A DNA stretch of 64,000 nt from Planctomycetota bacterium (lineage in GTDB: Bacteria; Planctomycetota; UBA1135; JACQFD01). A program made the translations under genes and the position numbers. Below are positions 33,773 through 42,531 of the stretch, piece by piece. The DNA is taken from NCBI GenBank assembly GCA_016200225.1, contig JACQFD010000014.1, positions 31,336-95,335 of the forward strand. Reading direction: 5' to 3'. Positions within the stretch are counted from its first letter, which is position 1, and each line of letters opens with the position of its first letter. The notes beneath the pieces were generated by a model, which was given only the letters and a program-made list of their open reading frames with translations, was not told the origin of the DNA and did no database searches.

Positions 33773-35068
33773 CTATTCTTTACGTTTAAGATTGATATCA
33801 ATCTCGCGCGCTTTTCCGTCGCTCATATCAATTTCAGCGGAGCCGGCGAAATGCACGGAAGTCAATTGAATGAATAATTTGCAATGCGGGACGTCGAGTT
33901 TCAATTCCGTCTTGCCGCGGTGCGCACTATTGATCGCATACACATAGTCCTCGGCATCCTTGGCTTCGGCGTGGAACCACAAATCGCTCGCGCCGTCCGG
34001 ATATTTTGCGCGTATCGTTAACATTGCGCCCGGTTCGACGATGACTTGGAAGCGCGCCTCGCGGTCGACGGTCGTTTCCGCGTGTTTTGAATAGTAATAT
34101 CTCGTCAGATCATTATTGATATAAATCCGCGCCTTCAGAGTGCCGGATGGAAGGCCAACGACATGGGCGACGCCCGACGTGTCGGCTTTATAGGGGCTCG
34201 GATACTCCAATCGCCCGGATTTGTCATTTGAATAAAACGAATGAATATTTGCATTTTGGATCGGGGCTCCCTTCGCATCCATGACCTCGACGGCGGCGCA
34301 CGTTCCGGCTTCGAGATCGAAGTCGACTTCGACCCCAACTCCATCATTTATAATAATATCCCTGACTTGACGGGCGAAGCACACGGGACCGCGGTAGACG
34401 GTCCAGTCCGTAAGTAGCATTATATGCTGTAAGCCCGGATCGAGGGGTTGAATTTCATAATAGCCATCTTTGTCGGTCCGGCCCGCGGTATTCGATCGCC
34501 CGGGGCCGTCATGGTTTGTTTCGACCATTATGAACATGCCATCGACAGGTTTTCCGTCGCGCGCCGATCGAATGTGTCCGCTAATTTTCGCGGTCGAAAG
34601 TGTAAGATCGAAATCGATGGAGTTCTTTTCCGGAACCGTAAATTCGCGACTGCCATAAATAAAATCGTCATACACAATAAGGCCGATATACCGTCCCGGC
34701 GCGACATGTCGAATTATAAATTTACCGTCATCCGTAATTCTAACCTTTGCGGATCGCTCTTTCGGATAGGGTTCGTCGATGCCCGCCGGATGCACGTAAA
34801 TCGTTCCGCCTTTTACGGGCTTTTCGCCGCGCGAAATTCTTCCGCGAATATCGCAGCCGCCGTCCGGAGCCATGTCCGCTTCGTAACCGATTTCCATAGG
34901 TCTGGATGCCGGTTTACTTATATTTACCGAATCCTGCTCGGCCGGTTTTGATTGGGCCGCGCGCGCAACTCTCGCTTGCGCGCACGCGACAATTGCAACA
35001 AATACGCACGCCTTGAGGCAGTCGAATATGATTATCCGCGATTTGCCAAATCGAAATTCCGGTTTCAT
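33773..35068 (-). CDS. Secreted carboxypeptidase-regulatory-like protein
   Basis: A 431-residue protein. A hydrophobic stretch (VFVAIVACAQARVARA) at about residues 22-38 is a signal peptide. Beta-sandwich repeats follow: DIRGRISRGEKPVKGGTIYV, KISGHIRSARDGKPVDGM, and a further degenerate domain. There are no enzyme motifs. Related to the proteins at 9100-11121 and 57732-59705, and probably located on the cell surface or in the periplasm. It is AT-richer than the genes around it. Confidence 0.83.
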   Translation of the reverse strand: MKPEFRFGKSRIIIFDCLKACVFVAIVACAQARVARAAQSKPAEQDSVNISKPASRPMEIGYEADMAPDGGCDIRGRISRGEKPVKGGTIYVHPAGIDEPYPKERSAKVRITDDGKFIIRHVAPGRYIGLIVYDDFIYGSREFTVPEKNSIDFDLTLSTAKISGHIRSARDGKPVDGMFIMVETNHDGPGRSNTAGRTDKDGYYEIQPLDPGLQHIMLLTDWTVYRGPVCFARQVRDIIINDGVGVEVDFDLEAGTCAAVEVMDAKGAPIQNANIHSFYSNDKSGRLEYPSPYKADTSGVAHVVGLPSGTLKARIYINNDLTRYYYSKHAETTVDREARFQVIVEPGAMLTIRAKYPDGASDLWFHAEAKDAEDYVYAINSAHRGKTELKLDVPHCKLFIQLTSVHFAGSAEIDMSDGKAREIDINLKRKE

Positions 35069-35184
35069 CGTCGAGTCATCCTACGCGCCGGTGTCCGGCC
35101 GGTCCACGCGTCGCGACACGCATTCCTATTCGAAATTCGCGGGCCGGGAACCGATGACAATTTCGGCTCCCGGCCGCGTAAATA

Positions 35185-37329
35185 CTACTGAAGAATTGTA
35201 ACCATCAACGCCCGCGAGCTGCCGAGGCTCGAAAACGTCGAAGGCGTGCACGTCGCCGCGAACCAGATCGTCTGGACGCAGTACGTCGAGCCGACGAGGA
35301 ACGGAGCATTCGGAATCGGGACATTCGAGCGGCCGGTGCCGGTCGCATCGCTAAGGAAATCGAATGTTTGTATATCCGTCGCCGTGAACAGATCGGGATA
35401 GACTACAAAACCGAGGCCGAAGACATCGAATCCATTCGAAAGCGCCGCGTTTGCCGCGATGCCGAGGCCGAGGCTGCTCGGCGGAACGTCCGTCGACACA
35501 AAATTAAAATTCGCCGCGCCGACATGGGGTTCGACGGGCGCGATGAGCCCGTGAATCGTGCCGCACGTCGGCGTTCCGGTTCCGTATGCAATCAATCCGT
35601 CGCCCATCGAATTATCAAAAAACACGGCCATATCGCTCGAATACGTTACAGTTCCCGTAAAGTTGGGAAGCGCGGCTACAAAGGCCGGAGTCAAATTGAT
35701 AGGATCGAAGCCGGACGGCAGACCCGAAAGATCCTTAATCATCGCGTACGGCAGCGACGGGTTCATACCGTTCGTGACGGCAATTGTAGAATTGAGCGGA
35801 ATTGCAAATCCCGCATTCGTAGCCGCCAGTTTGCCGAAAAGCTTGGCCGGTCCCCCGCCGCCTCCGCCGCCTGTCGGGTCGCCGCCACAATTGTTGCCGA
35901 CGCCGCCGCCCGAGCCCGACGACATTGCAATGTCGTCGTTCGAATCATTATTTAAATCGCCGAGCGCGATCCCCGATATTTCATGATTCGTTTGGATCGG
36001 ACTCGCCGCTGCGAATGCGCCGCCATTATTTACAAACGTGGCCTGGCTCGTCGCGCTCTGATCGGTGACCAGAAACTCCGCAACGCCGTCTTTATTAAAA
36101 TCTCCGACCGCGAGTTTCGCGGGAGATCCGCCGACGGTGATCGCCGTGGGCGTCAAAAACGCGCCGCCGCCGAGGCCGTACGTTAAACAAACATTGCCAT
36201 GATTAACATGCGACGAAAGAATGTCGGGATTTCCGTCATTATTAAAATCCCCCGTCGCGACATGGTAGGAGGGATTCGGAAGCGCAATGGTAATAAAAAT
36301 TCCGGATTCTCCGCTTATTATTTGTAAATTATTCGCCGCGGATTTTCCGACAATCGTATCCATCGTGCCGTCGCCGTCGACGTCCGCGCCCGCCAGGCTC
36401 GAGGGCTGGCCCGATACCGCGATCGTCGCCGTCGACGGGCCGGCCGAATTGTAAAATTGAACCGAATCCGATCCGCTGTTTGCTACAATAACGTCGGGGA
36501 TGCCATCATTGTTTACATCGCGGGCGATGACGGCGGCGGGGGTCGTTCCCGCGGCGCGGGTTGTCGCCGCCGAGAAGCCCGTGCCGTTTCCATTCAATAT
36601 TGAAATGTTATTCGAAATGGAATTGGCGACGACGACGTCGGGAATTCCGTCCGAGTTGAAGTCCGCGGACGCGATGGCCACCGGCGTCGTTCCGACGGCG
36701 AAATTCGACGGAAGCGCGTATCCCAAAGTTCCATTGCCCAATAGTAGCGAAATATTGTTAGATCCCGAATTCGCCGTCACGGCGTCGAGATTGCCATCCA
36801 TGTTCACGTCCGCCAGGACGATATCCATTGGATTGGCGCCGGCTTCAAACTGATCGAATTGTTCGGACGAAAAGCATGCGGCCACGGAACTCGATCCGGA
36901 TGTAAACACCGGAACATTCATACTCTTTTCCCAGTAAAATTGGCCTCCTCCTCCCGGAGGGCCGCCGCCTCCCGGAGGCCCGCCGCCGTTATTTCCGCCG
37001 GAATTTACTGATTTTGGAACATCATAATCCCAAATATTGACATTACCGCTGCCTCCGTTAAAATACACATAAACGTGAGTCTCGGGAACCGCGTCGATCG
37101 TTTTATAAATCTTGCCGTCGGATGCGACAGTGGCGGTGACGGTTATGGGCAAGGACGTCGAGGCATTCGTATACTTTATCGAAACGACCGAACCTACAAT
37201 TAAATTGGTTTGTTGACAGATCGAAACTTGATCCGCCGCGGCGGTTCCGTAGCAAATCAGCGGCGCCGCAATGCATGCAAATAATAACTCTCGCGAAATG
37301 GATAGTTGCTTTGACACAGGAGACTCCAT
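35185..37329 (-). CDS. Secreted FG-GAP/VCBS repeat protein
   Basis: A 714-residue protein with a signal peptide (LLFACIAAPLICYGTAAA-D), then a beta-rich part with a Gly/Pro-rich hinge (NNGGGPPGGGGPPGGGG). About eight FG-GAP repeats with DVNMDGNLDAV, DFNSDGIPDVV and similar follow. The C-terminal domain (LFTATDIQTFDFLSD through SSRALMVTILQ) is homologous to that of the 16859-19459 protein. It likely forms a beta-propeller at the cell surface. I chose the ATG at 37329 for the signal peptide. Confidence 0.88.
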   Translation of the reverse strand: MESPVSKQLSISRELLFACIAAPLICYGTAAADQVSICQQTNLIVGSVVSIKYTNASTSLPITVTATVASDGKIYKTIDAVPETHVYVYFNGGSGNVNIWDYDVPKSVNSGGNNGGGPPGGGGPPGGGGQFYWEKSMNVPVFTSGSSSVAACFSSEQFDQFEAGANPMDIVLADVNMDGNLDAVTANSGSNNISLLLGNGTLGYALPSNFAVGTTPVAIASADFNSDGIPDVVVANSISNNISILNGNGTGFSAATTRAAGTTPAAVIARDVNNDGIPDVIVANSGSDSVQFYNSAGPSTATIAVSGQPSSLAGADVDGDGTMDTIVGKSAANNLQIISGESGIFITIALPNPSYHVATGDFNNDGNPDILSSHVNHGNVCLTYGLGGGAFLTPTAITVGGSPAKLAVGDFNKDGVAEFLVTDQSATSQATFVNNGGAFAAASPIQTNHEISGIALGDLNNDSNDDIAMSSGSGGGVGNNCGGDPTGGGGGGGPAKLFGKLAATNAGFAIPLNSTIAVTNGMNPSLPYAMIKDLSGLPSGFDPINLTPAFVAALPNFTGTVTYSSDMAVFFDNSMGDGLIAYGTGTPTCGTIHGLIAPVEPHVGAANFNFVSTDVPPSSLGLGIAANAALSNGFDVFGLGFVVYPDLFTATDIQTFDFLSDATGTGRSNVPIPNAPFLVGSTYCVQTIWFAATCTPSTFSSLGSSRALMVTILQ

Positions 37330-37620
37330 CGTTTGGGGACAAATAAACCTGGCGGGGTGTGGACGCACAGGAAGTCGCGCTTGTGACGGCGCTGAATTTC
37401 GCCATGTTCCGCGACCGCGCCGCCGGCCGCCACGCGAAATCGCTTATATCGTACAACCGACGAAGCGCATGGCGCTTCTTACAGAGTCGCTGATCCGTCC
37501 GCCGACGAATGCTCCAAGGCCCGCGCCGCGCGGCGCCGTCGGAAACATGAAAAACCGCCGCGAGCGAATTTTTCGTCGTCGCGGCGCGCGAACGCCGGAT
37601 TTATTAATACCGGCGATTAT
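37330..37620. other. Gene-poor gap upstream of a surface-protein gene
   Basis: No convincing protein gene lies here. It holds the leader of the FG-GAP gene and the tail region after the actin gene. A GCCGGATTTATTAATACCGGC hairpin near 37593-37613 has no clear T-run and may be a weak terminator of the actin operon. Confidence 0.4.
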
Positions 37621-38703
37621 TTATTTTAACTTCTGCCAAAAATCCGCCGGCATTTCCTGCGCGATCTTTAACGCTCCATTCGCGCCGCCGTAAGTCGGTT
37701 CGTCGATGCGCATGACGTGGCCGGTGCCGAGGCGTTCGTTCATATCCATTTCGATCGCGATGTCGAGGCCGCCGATGAGCGAGCCGCCGCCCGCGAGCAG
37801 AACGTTGTTCTTCAAACGATCCTGAAAATCGGGATCGAACGACGCGATTAATTTTGCAATCGCGTCCGTGATCGGGCGCACGATTTCGCGGCAGCCGTCG
37901 CGGATGCAATCTGTAATATCGAGCGGCGTCGGTTTGCCGGCGATCGGGATCATTGCAATTGCCGGCGTCATGTCGGCGAGGACATTCGAATATTTCTCCT
38001 TCAACGCTTTGATCATCTGCCGCGTCAACTGCGCCTGCGGGAATTTTTCGCGAATATTCTTTTCGATCGCGATATCAATAAAATCGCCGGCGACGGGAAT
38101 TGTTATTTGATCGCCTTCCTCCGGCATCGTTCCGTGCATGCGGCAGAGGTCGGTCGTGCCGGCGCCGATGTCGACGACGAGCACGTCGTCGAGGCGGTCG
38201 ATGCCGTAGGCCACCGCGAACGGCTCGGAACAGATCATTACAGAATCGAGCACTTCCTTCGCGCATTCGATAAGATTCTTCTGATTCTTGACGCTCGCCT
38301 GCGCGGGCGCGCCGATCACTCCATATAACAATTCATCCGCGCGCGGTTTTACGAGCGTCACGGCGTGTTTTAACAGATCCTTCGCGGCTTTTAAATTCTC
38401 CGCCCACTCCTTTTCGGACAATTGTTTGGATTCGTGCGTTCCCGAACCCTTGATGACGCCGTATTCGAGCGGACGATACAAATTCAACGCGAGGCGGTTT
38501 TCGACGGCCTCGTCGCCGAATAACATTTCTTTCTTTAACAATTTCCGCGACACGACGTCCTTCGGATATCCGACGTAGGACAAAACGGTCGCGCGCTGGC
38601 CGTTCGTCGCCGAAACGGACGTCCGCGACGTTCCGAAATCGATTCCAATATATAAAACGCCATGGTCTTTCTTGGCATCGCCCGTTTTGGTCGGCTCCGA
38701 CAT
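37621..38703 (-). CDS. MamK-type bacterial actin
   Basis: A 360-residue actin/Hsp70-fold ATPase. Phosphate-1 motif YIGIDFGTSRTSVS lies at about 18-31, phosphate-2 VVDIGAGTTDLC at 176-187, and the adenosine motif LLAGGGSLIGGL at 302-313. Several stretches recall magnetosome MamK specifically: GYPKDVV (45-51), FGDEAVENRL, YRPLEYGVI, ICSEPFAVAYGIDRLDD, and the end YGGANGALKIAQEMP...FWQKL. MamK forms filaments that position magnetosomes. No other magnetosome gene is visible here, so the likely role is a different filament job. It is the last gene of a four-gene operon, 18 bp after a coiled-coil protein. Confidence 0.87.
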   Translation of the reverse strand: MSEPTKTGDAKKDHGVLYIGIDFGTSRTSVSATNGQRATVLSYVGYPKDVVSRKLLKKEMLFGDEAVENRLALNLYRPLEYGVIKGSGTHESKQLSEKEWAENLKAAKDLLKHAVTLVKPRADELLYGVIGAPAQASVKNQKNLIECAKEVLDSVMICSEPFAVAYGIDRLDDVLVVDIGAGTTDLCRMHGTMPEEGDQITIPVAGDFIDIAIEKNIREKFPQAQLTRQMIKALKEKYSNVLADMTPAIAMIPIAGKPTPLDITDCIRDGCREIVRPITDAIAKLIASFDPDFQDRLKNNVLLAGGGSLIGGLDIAIEMDMNERLGTGHVMRIDEPTYGGANGALKIAQEMPADFWQKLK

Positions 38704-38721
38704 GATGATACATTTCGCCCC

Positions 38722-39507
38722 TTATCGGGAGGCGGCTCCTTTTTGTAACACGAGGTTTTTTTGGAATAATTCGGAAAGCAGCGCGCGCTTGCGTTCGAAA
38801 TCCTTCGCGGATTCGCGGAGGCCCTGCACCGTTTTGAATATCGATGCCATGCCCTCCTCGCGATTGCTGTTTTGCAGCGCGTGTTCGAGTTCGAATTCGG
38901 TGCGCGCGAGCGTTTCGTTTAATTTCGCGAGGCGCCGTTCTAACAATTCGACGCGCGCGCGGTGTTCGATCGCGGCTCTCGCCTCGGCGGCGTCGCGTTC
39001 GCGTCTTAAATATTCGACGACGGCGCGCGCGGCGCGCTCGGCCTGCGCCGTATTTGTAATTCCCGCCTGCAGAATGACACTATACAATACCGCGATGTCG
39101 GGCTCGGGCATGCGCGCCGCGTCCATGCGCGCGGCGGCCATGATTTCCGCGTCGAGCGAGGCGCCCGCGGACGCGAAATCTTTATGAAGTCCCGATAATT
39201 GACTTTCGAGATCCGTCAATTCGCGCCGTTTTTTGTCGGTTTCGCCCTCGAGACCATGCAATTCGGCGCGCAATGTTTCGAATTCTTTCTGCGCGCGGTC
39301 GAGCAGCGCCGCCTTTTCGGGTTCGCTCAATTCGAGAACGCGATGTTCGAGCGCGCGGTCGAGCGATTTTTCTATTAAAACCGCGAGTTGATCCGCGCCG
39401 AGTAATGTAACTTTATCGACGCCCTGGCGCTTCAGATCCGATACGCTCGCGTCGCGGCCTTCTTTTGTAAATAAATCGAAAATATTCTTCGCAAGCCGAA
39501 CTCGCAT
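38722..39507 (-). CDS. Coiled-coil protein encoded next to the MamK-type actin
   Basis: A 261-residue protein that is mostly predicted coiled coil, with long runs of Glu, Arg, Leu and Ala at about residues 55-115 and 150-235. The N-terminus (MRVRLAKNIFDLFTKEGRD) is folded differently. No signal peptide or membrane segment is visible, and I recognise no family. Operon position directly upstream of the actin and the elongated shape suggest a filament adaptor, anchor or regulator, as MamJ is for MamK; that is inference only. Confidence 0.8.
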   Translation of the reverse strand: MRVRLAKNIFDLFTKEGRDASVSDLKRQGVDKVTLLGADQLAVLIEKSLDRALEHRVLELSEPEKAALLDRAQKEFETLRAELHGLEGETDKKRRELTDLESQLSGLHKDFASAGASLDAEIMAAARMDAARMPEPDIAVLYSVILQAGITNTAQAERAARAVVEYLRRERDAAEARAAIEHRARVELLERRLAKLNETLARTEFELEHALQNSNREEGMASIFKTVQGLRESAKDFERKRALLSELFQKNLVLQKGAASR

Positions 39508-39542
39508 GACTTATGAACGGCTCCGCATCCGCGATGGTTAAA

Positions 39543-40316
39543 TTAAGCGTTCGCGGAATCGATGGCCGCGGACTTTCCGCCCGAAACGCCGACCAGAAAC
39601 GTGCCGAGGAGATTCGCGCCGAGCGCGCGCAACTGCGTCACCGAATCTTCGACGATCGTCCGCGGCGCCATTTCGAGTCGCACGACAAAAATAACACCGT
39701 CGCATTCGCGCGAAATCAAACTCGCGTCCGTCGATTCGCTCGCGGGCGGCGTGTCCAATATGATATAACTATAATCGGGCTTCAGCGCGTGCAGCAGCGG
39801 TTGGAGGCGGCCTTTTGCTAACAATTCGGCCGGGTTTTCGGGGAGCCGGCCCGCCGATAACAAATCCACGCCTTTAATTAATGTCGGCCGGATCGCGTTC
39901 GAAGGCGAATATTTATCGCTCAACACGTCGGCGAGACCCGGATGGCCCGGCATCGCTAATATTTGTTCGAGACCGGGCTGCCGCAGATTCGCATCCATTA
40001 ACAAAACGCGCGTGCCGGCCAGTTCCGCGAGCGCGATTGCAAGATTGACGCAACTCGTGCTCGAGCCCTCGCCCGACGTCGACGCCACGAGCGCGACGCT
40101 GCGCGGCGCGCGATCGGGGTTCATTGCTAATATTGAATTTCGAAGCCCGCGAAATTGCTCGGCTTCCCGCGAGGCGGGCGAGTGGAATAACACCACGCGC
40201 GGATTGATGGCGCGTTCGACGACGGCGATCGGTTGGATGGGCGTGTCTTGCAACGGTGCTAAGGTAAGTCGGTTTTCCACGGAGGTTTCGCGCTTTCTAA
40301 TGGCGAATTCGGCCAC
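39543..40316 (-). CDS. CpsD/CapB-like P-loop protein lacking the Walker A lysine
   Basis: A 257-residue protein of the MinD/ParA-like tyrosine kinase (BY-kinase, CpsD/CapB) family: REAEQFRGLRNSI, VLLMDANLRQPG (Walker A') and YIILDTPPASES (Walker B). The Walker A loop reads STSGEGSSTS, with Ser85 where the family has the nucleotide-binding Lys of GEGKST. The codon is TCG, two or more changes from a Lys codon. The protein may therefore bind nucleotide poorly or act as a pseudo-kinase. No C-terminal Tyr cluster is seen. The start is GTG (40314-40316). It lies in the actin operon, 35 bp upstream of the coiled-coil gene. Confidence 0.8.
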   Translation of the reverse strand: MAEFAIRKRETSVENRLTLAPLQDTPIQPIAVVERAINPRVVLFHSPASREAEQFRGLRNSILAMNPDRAPRSVALVASTSGEGSSTSCVNLAIALAELAGTRVLLMDANLRQPGLEQILAMPGHPGLADVLSDKYSPSNAIRPTLIKGVDLLSAGRLPENPAELLAKGRLQPLLHALKPDYSYIILDTPPASESTDASLISRECDGVIFVVRLEMAPRTIVEDSVTQLRALGANLLGTFLVGVSGGKSAAIDSANA

Positions 40317-40380
40317 TTTCGCCGTCGGACTTCAACGGACATTTGTTCGCGGCGAATTTCTCGCGATAGAGAACGCGCAA

Positions 40381-42507
40381 TCAGTATTCGTCGGGCGCGG
40401 GAAAGGACTTGGCGCGATCGAGGGCAATTTCGACCTGCGGACGACCTGGATCGCTCTTCACAAATGCGCCAACGCCTGTCAACGAAAGGAGCGTTGCCGC
40501 ATCCGCGAGCGCGACCCCCCGCTTCGGCGCGCCGTCGGAAAGATAGTCCAGAAAACCACTTCGTTCCGAGCGCTCGAGCGATAGCAAATGTCCACCCAGC
40601 ATGTTTCCGAGCATCCGCAGACGCTCCGGCGTCGGCGGTTTTCGGGGCGTCGGATTTGGATCGTTAGTATCTCCAGGCTCCGTCTTGGACGCCGAAACCG
40701 TCGCCGGTCGCGTCGCCGGCTGTGTCGCCGGCCTCGAATCGATCGCGGACGGTTTTGTTGGAATCGGTTTTGTAGCAATCGGATTTATTGGAGTCGGCGG
40801 CGCCGGTTCTTTAACCATCGGCGCGAGCGCGTCGACGATTTGATTTTTAACAAATTCCGAACTTGCTAACATTCCCGCCGCCTCGCCCGCGAGGTCGGCG
40901 AGGTCGCGCGGCGCGCCCGCCAGAATCGCGGACGCTAACAATTCATCCTTCGAACGATCTGTGGCGTTCACGAACGCCGCGACGATCGCGAGCGGAAGTT
41001 CGTCGGCGAGATTCCGTTTCGCGAGCTCGGATTTTATTAATTTTACATTTCCTTCGAAAACGGCGTCGCGCGCGAATCCGGCGACCATGCGCAGCGCCTG
41101 CGGATCGCGGATCGAGCGCGCGGCCGCGAGCGCGCCCGCGACGAGTTCCGGTTTCTTTGAATAGAACAAAACTCCGGCAACGCAGGCGCGGCGCCAGCCC
41201 GAACTTTGTTCTAACAATTCCGCCGCGGCGTCGCACGCGCCTTCGCGAGTAATGATTATTCTCGCGGCGGCTTCGAGCGCCTCGCGCTCGGCGCGCGTTT
41301 GCAAAACCTGCAATGCGAATGCGTTGGCCGCCGCGCCGTCGATGCGATGCAGCCCGCGGAGCGCGATCTCGCACGCCATTGGATTTGTATTTTTTACAGA
41401 TTCGGCGAAAAACGAGGACGCTTCCTTCGCGCGCCGGAGTACGAGGGACTTTAACATTCCGAGTTTCACGGACTCGTCGCCGGACGCCGCGATTTTAAGT
41501 AACATCGCGTTCACGCCGCGCCCCGACGAATCGGCGTCGGGCAGCGCCGCGAGCACGCGAACGGCTTTTTGCGATATTCCCGCGTCCGCCGCTTTTTTGA
41601 TAAATCCGTCGAGAGCCCCCGGATCGGCCGCGAGCAGCGCCGCGCCGCGCGCCGGAACATTACAAATACCCGCGAACACCGCCGGAGCGGCCGCGCAGCC
41701 CGGATCTCCGAGTTGCGCGACGACGGCCGCGTCGATCGGATCGGTTTTTAATGTTAACAATGCGGCCGCGGCGCGCGCGCCCTCGAGGCCGCCCTCGGAA
41801 CATGCAAGCCGCAGCCAGCCCGCCACGAGATCCTCGGGGCGCTCGCCGGCGCGGCCTCCGACGCTAACAAAAACCGGCAGCGTCCTGTCGCCGGCGCGGT
41901 CCGAGCCGCACGCGAAAATCGGAATGTTATTGACGAGCAGCGCCTCGAGCGCGACCGATTCGGCCGTCATCACCGATTTTGTAAAACTAATCGTCCGCGC
42001 CGCGCACGACGGATCGACGACGACGTCGTATGCAAATAATCGCGCGCGGCGGATTTCATATATCAAATCGTCGATCGTGAGTATTGTCGCGCGGTTTTCG
42101 ATAAATTGACAATCGCCGAAACCCTCGACGATCATCGACACCGTTTCGCGCGCGTCGCGCAGCGGTTCGAGCCCGAATTTGTTCATCCGCGCCCACGCCG
42201 TCGACGTCAGGTCCAGAATCGCTTTGTCGTTTTTATCTATAATTTTTATGAATTCGAGCGCGAGATCGCGGCGGTCGACGATCAAATCGAGCAGCGCGCC
42301 CCGCTGGCGCGGCGTCGCGCTTTTCAGCGTCTCCGCGACGGTGGGGAGGTCTTTCGGCGCGAGTTCCGCGCGCAATTTGGCGGCCGCTTTCGATCGCGTC
42401 TCCGCCGACGGAGAAGCGAGGGCGCCGAGCGCCTCTTTCACGCCGTCGGCCCCCGCCGCGCCCGCGACGGACAAACAACAGAAAACAAACGCGACGACGG
42501 AGGACAT
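40381..42507 (-). CDS. Exported HEAT-like repeat protein
   Basis: A 708-residue protein with a signal peptide (MSSVVAFVFCCLSVAGAAGA). Its N-terminal part resembles HEAT/ARM-type helical repeats (LASPSAETRSKAAAKLRAEL). A central domain has strands and Cys (FGDCQFIENRATIL, VDPSCAARTISF), more helical repeats follow, and then a Pro/Thr-rich linker (ITKPIPTKPSAIDSRPATQP and similar) before a short C-terminal domain. It is the first gene of the actin operon, 64 bp before the P-loop gene. It is divergent from the M28 peptidase with only 24 bp between starts, so promoters must overlap or lie within genes. Confidence 0.78.
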   Translation of the reverse strand: MSSVVAFVFCCLSVAGAAGADGVKEALGALASPSAETRSKAAAKLRAELAPKDLPTVAETLKSATPRQRGALLDLIVDRRDLALEFIKIIDKNDKAILDLTSTAWARMNKFGLEPLRDARETVSMIVEGFGDCQFIENRATILTIDDLIYEIRRARLFAYDVVVDPSCAARTISFTKSVMTAESVALEALLVNNIPIFACGSDRAGDRTLPVFVSVGGRAGERPEDLVAGWLRLACSEGGLEGARAAAALLTLKTDPIDAAVVAQLGDPGCAAAPAVFAGICNVPARGAALLAADPGALDGFIKKAADAGISQKAVRVLAALPDADSSGRGVNAMLLKIAASGDESVKLGMLKSLVLRRAKEASSFFAESVKNTNPMACEIALRGLHRIDGAAANAFALQVLQTRAEREALEAAARIIITREGACDAAAELLEQSSGWRRACVAGVLFYSKKPELVAGALAAARSIRDPQALRMVAGFARDAVFEGNVKLIKSELAKRNLADELPLAIVAAFVNATDRSKDELLASAILAGAPRDLADLAGEAAGMLASSEFVKNQIVDALAPMVKEPAPPTPINPIATKPIPTKPSAIDSRPATQPATRPATVSASKTEPGDTNDPNPTPRKPPTPERLRMLGNMLGGHLLSLERSERSGFLDYLSDGAPKRGVALADAATLLSLTGVGAFVKSDPGRPQVEIALDRAKSFPAPDEY

Positions 42508-42531
42508 GCGCGCTGCATAATAACGTTCGCC

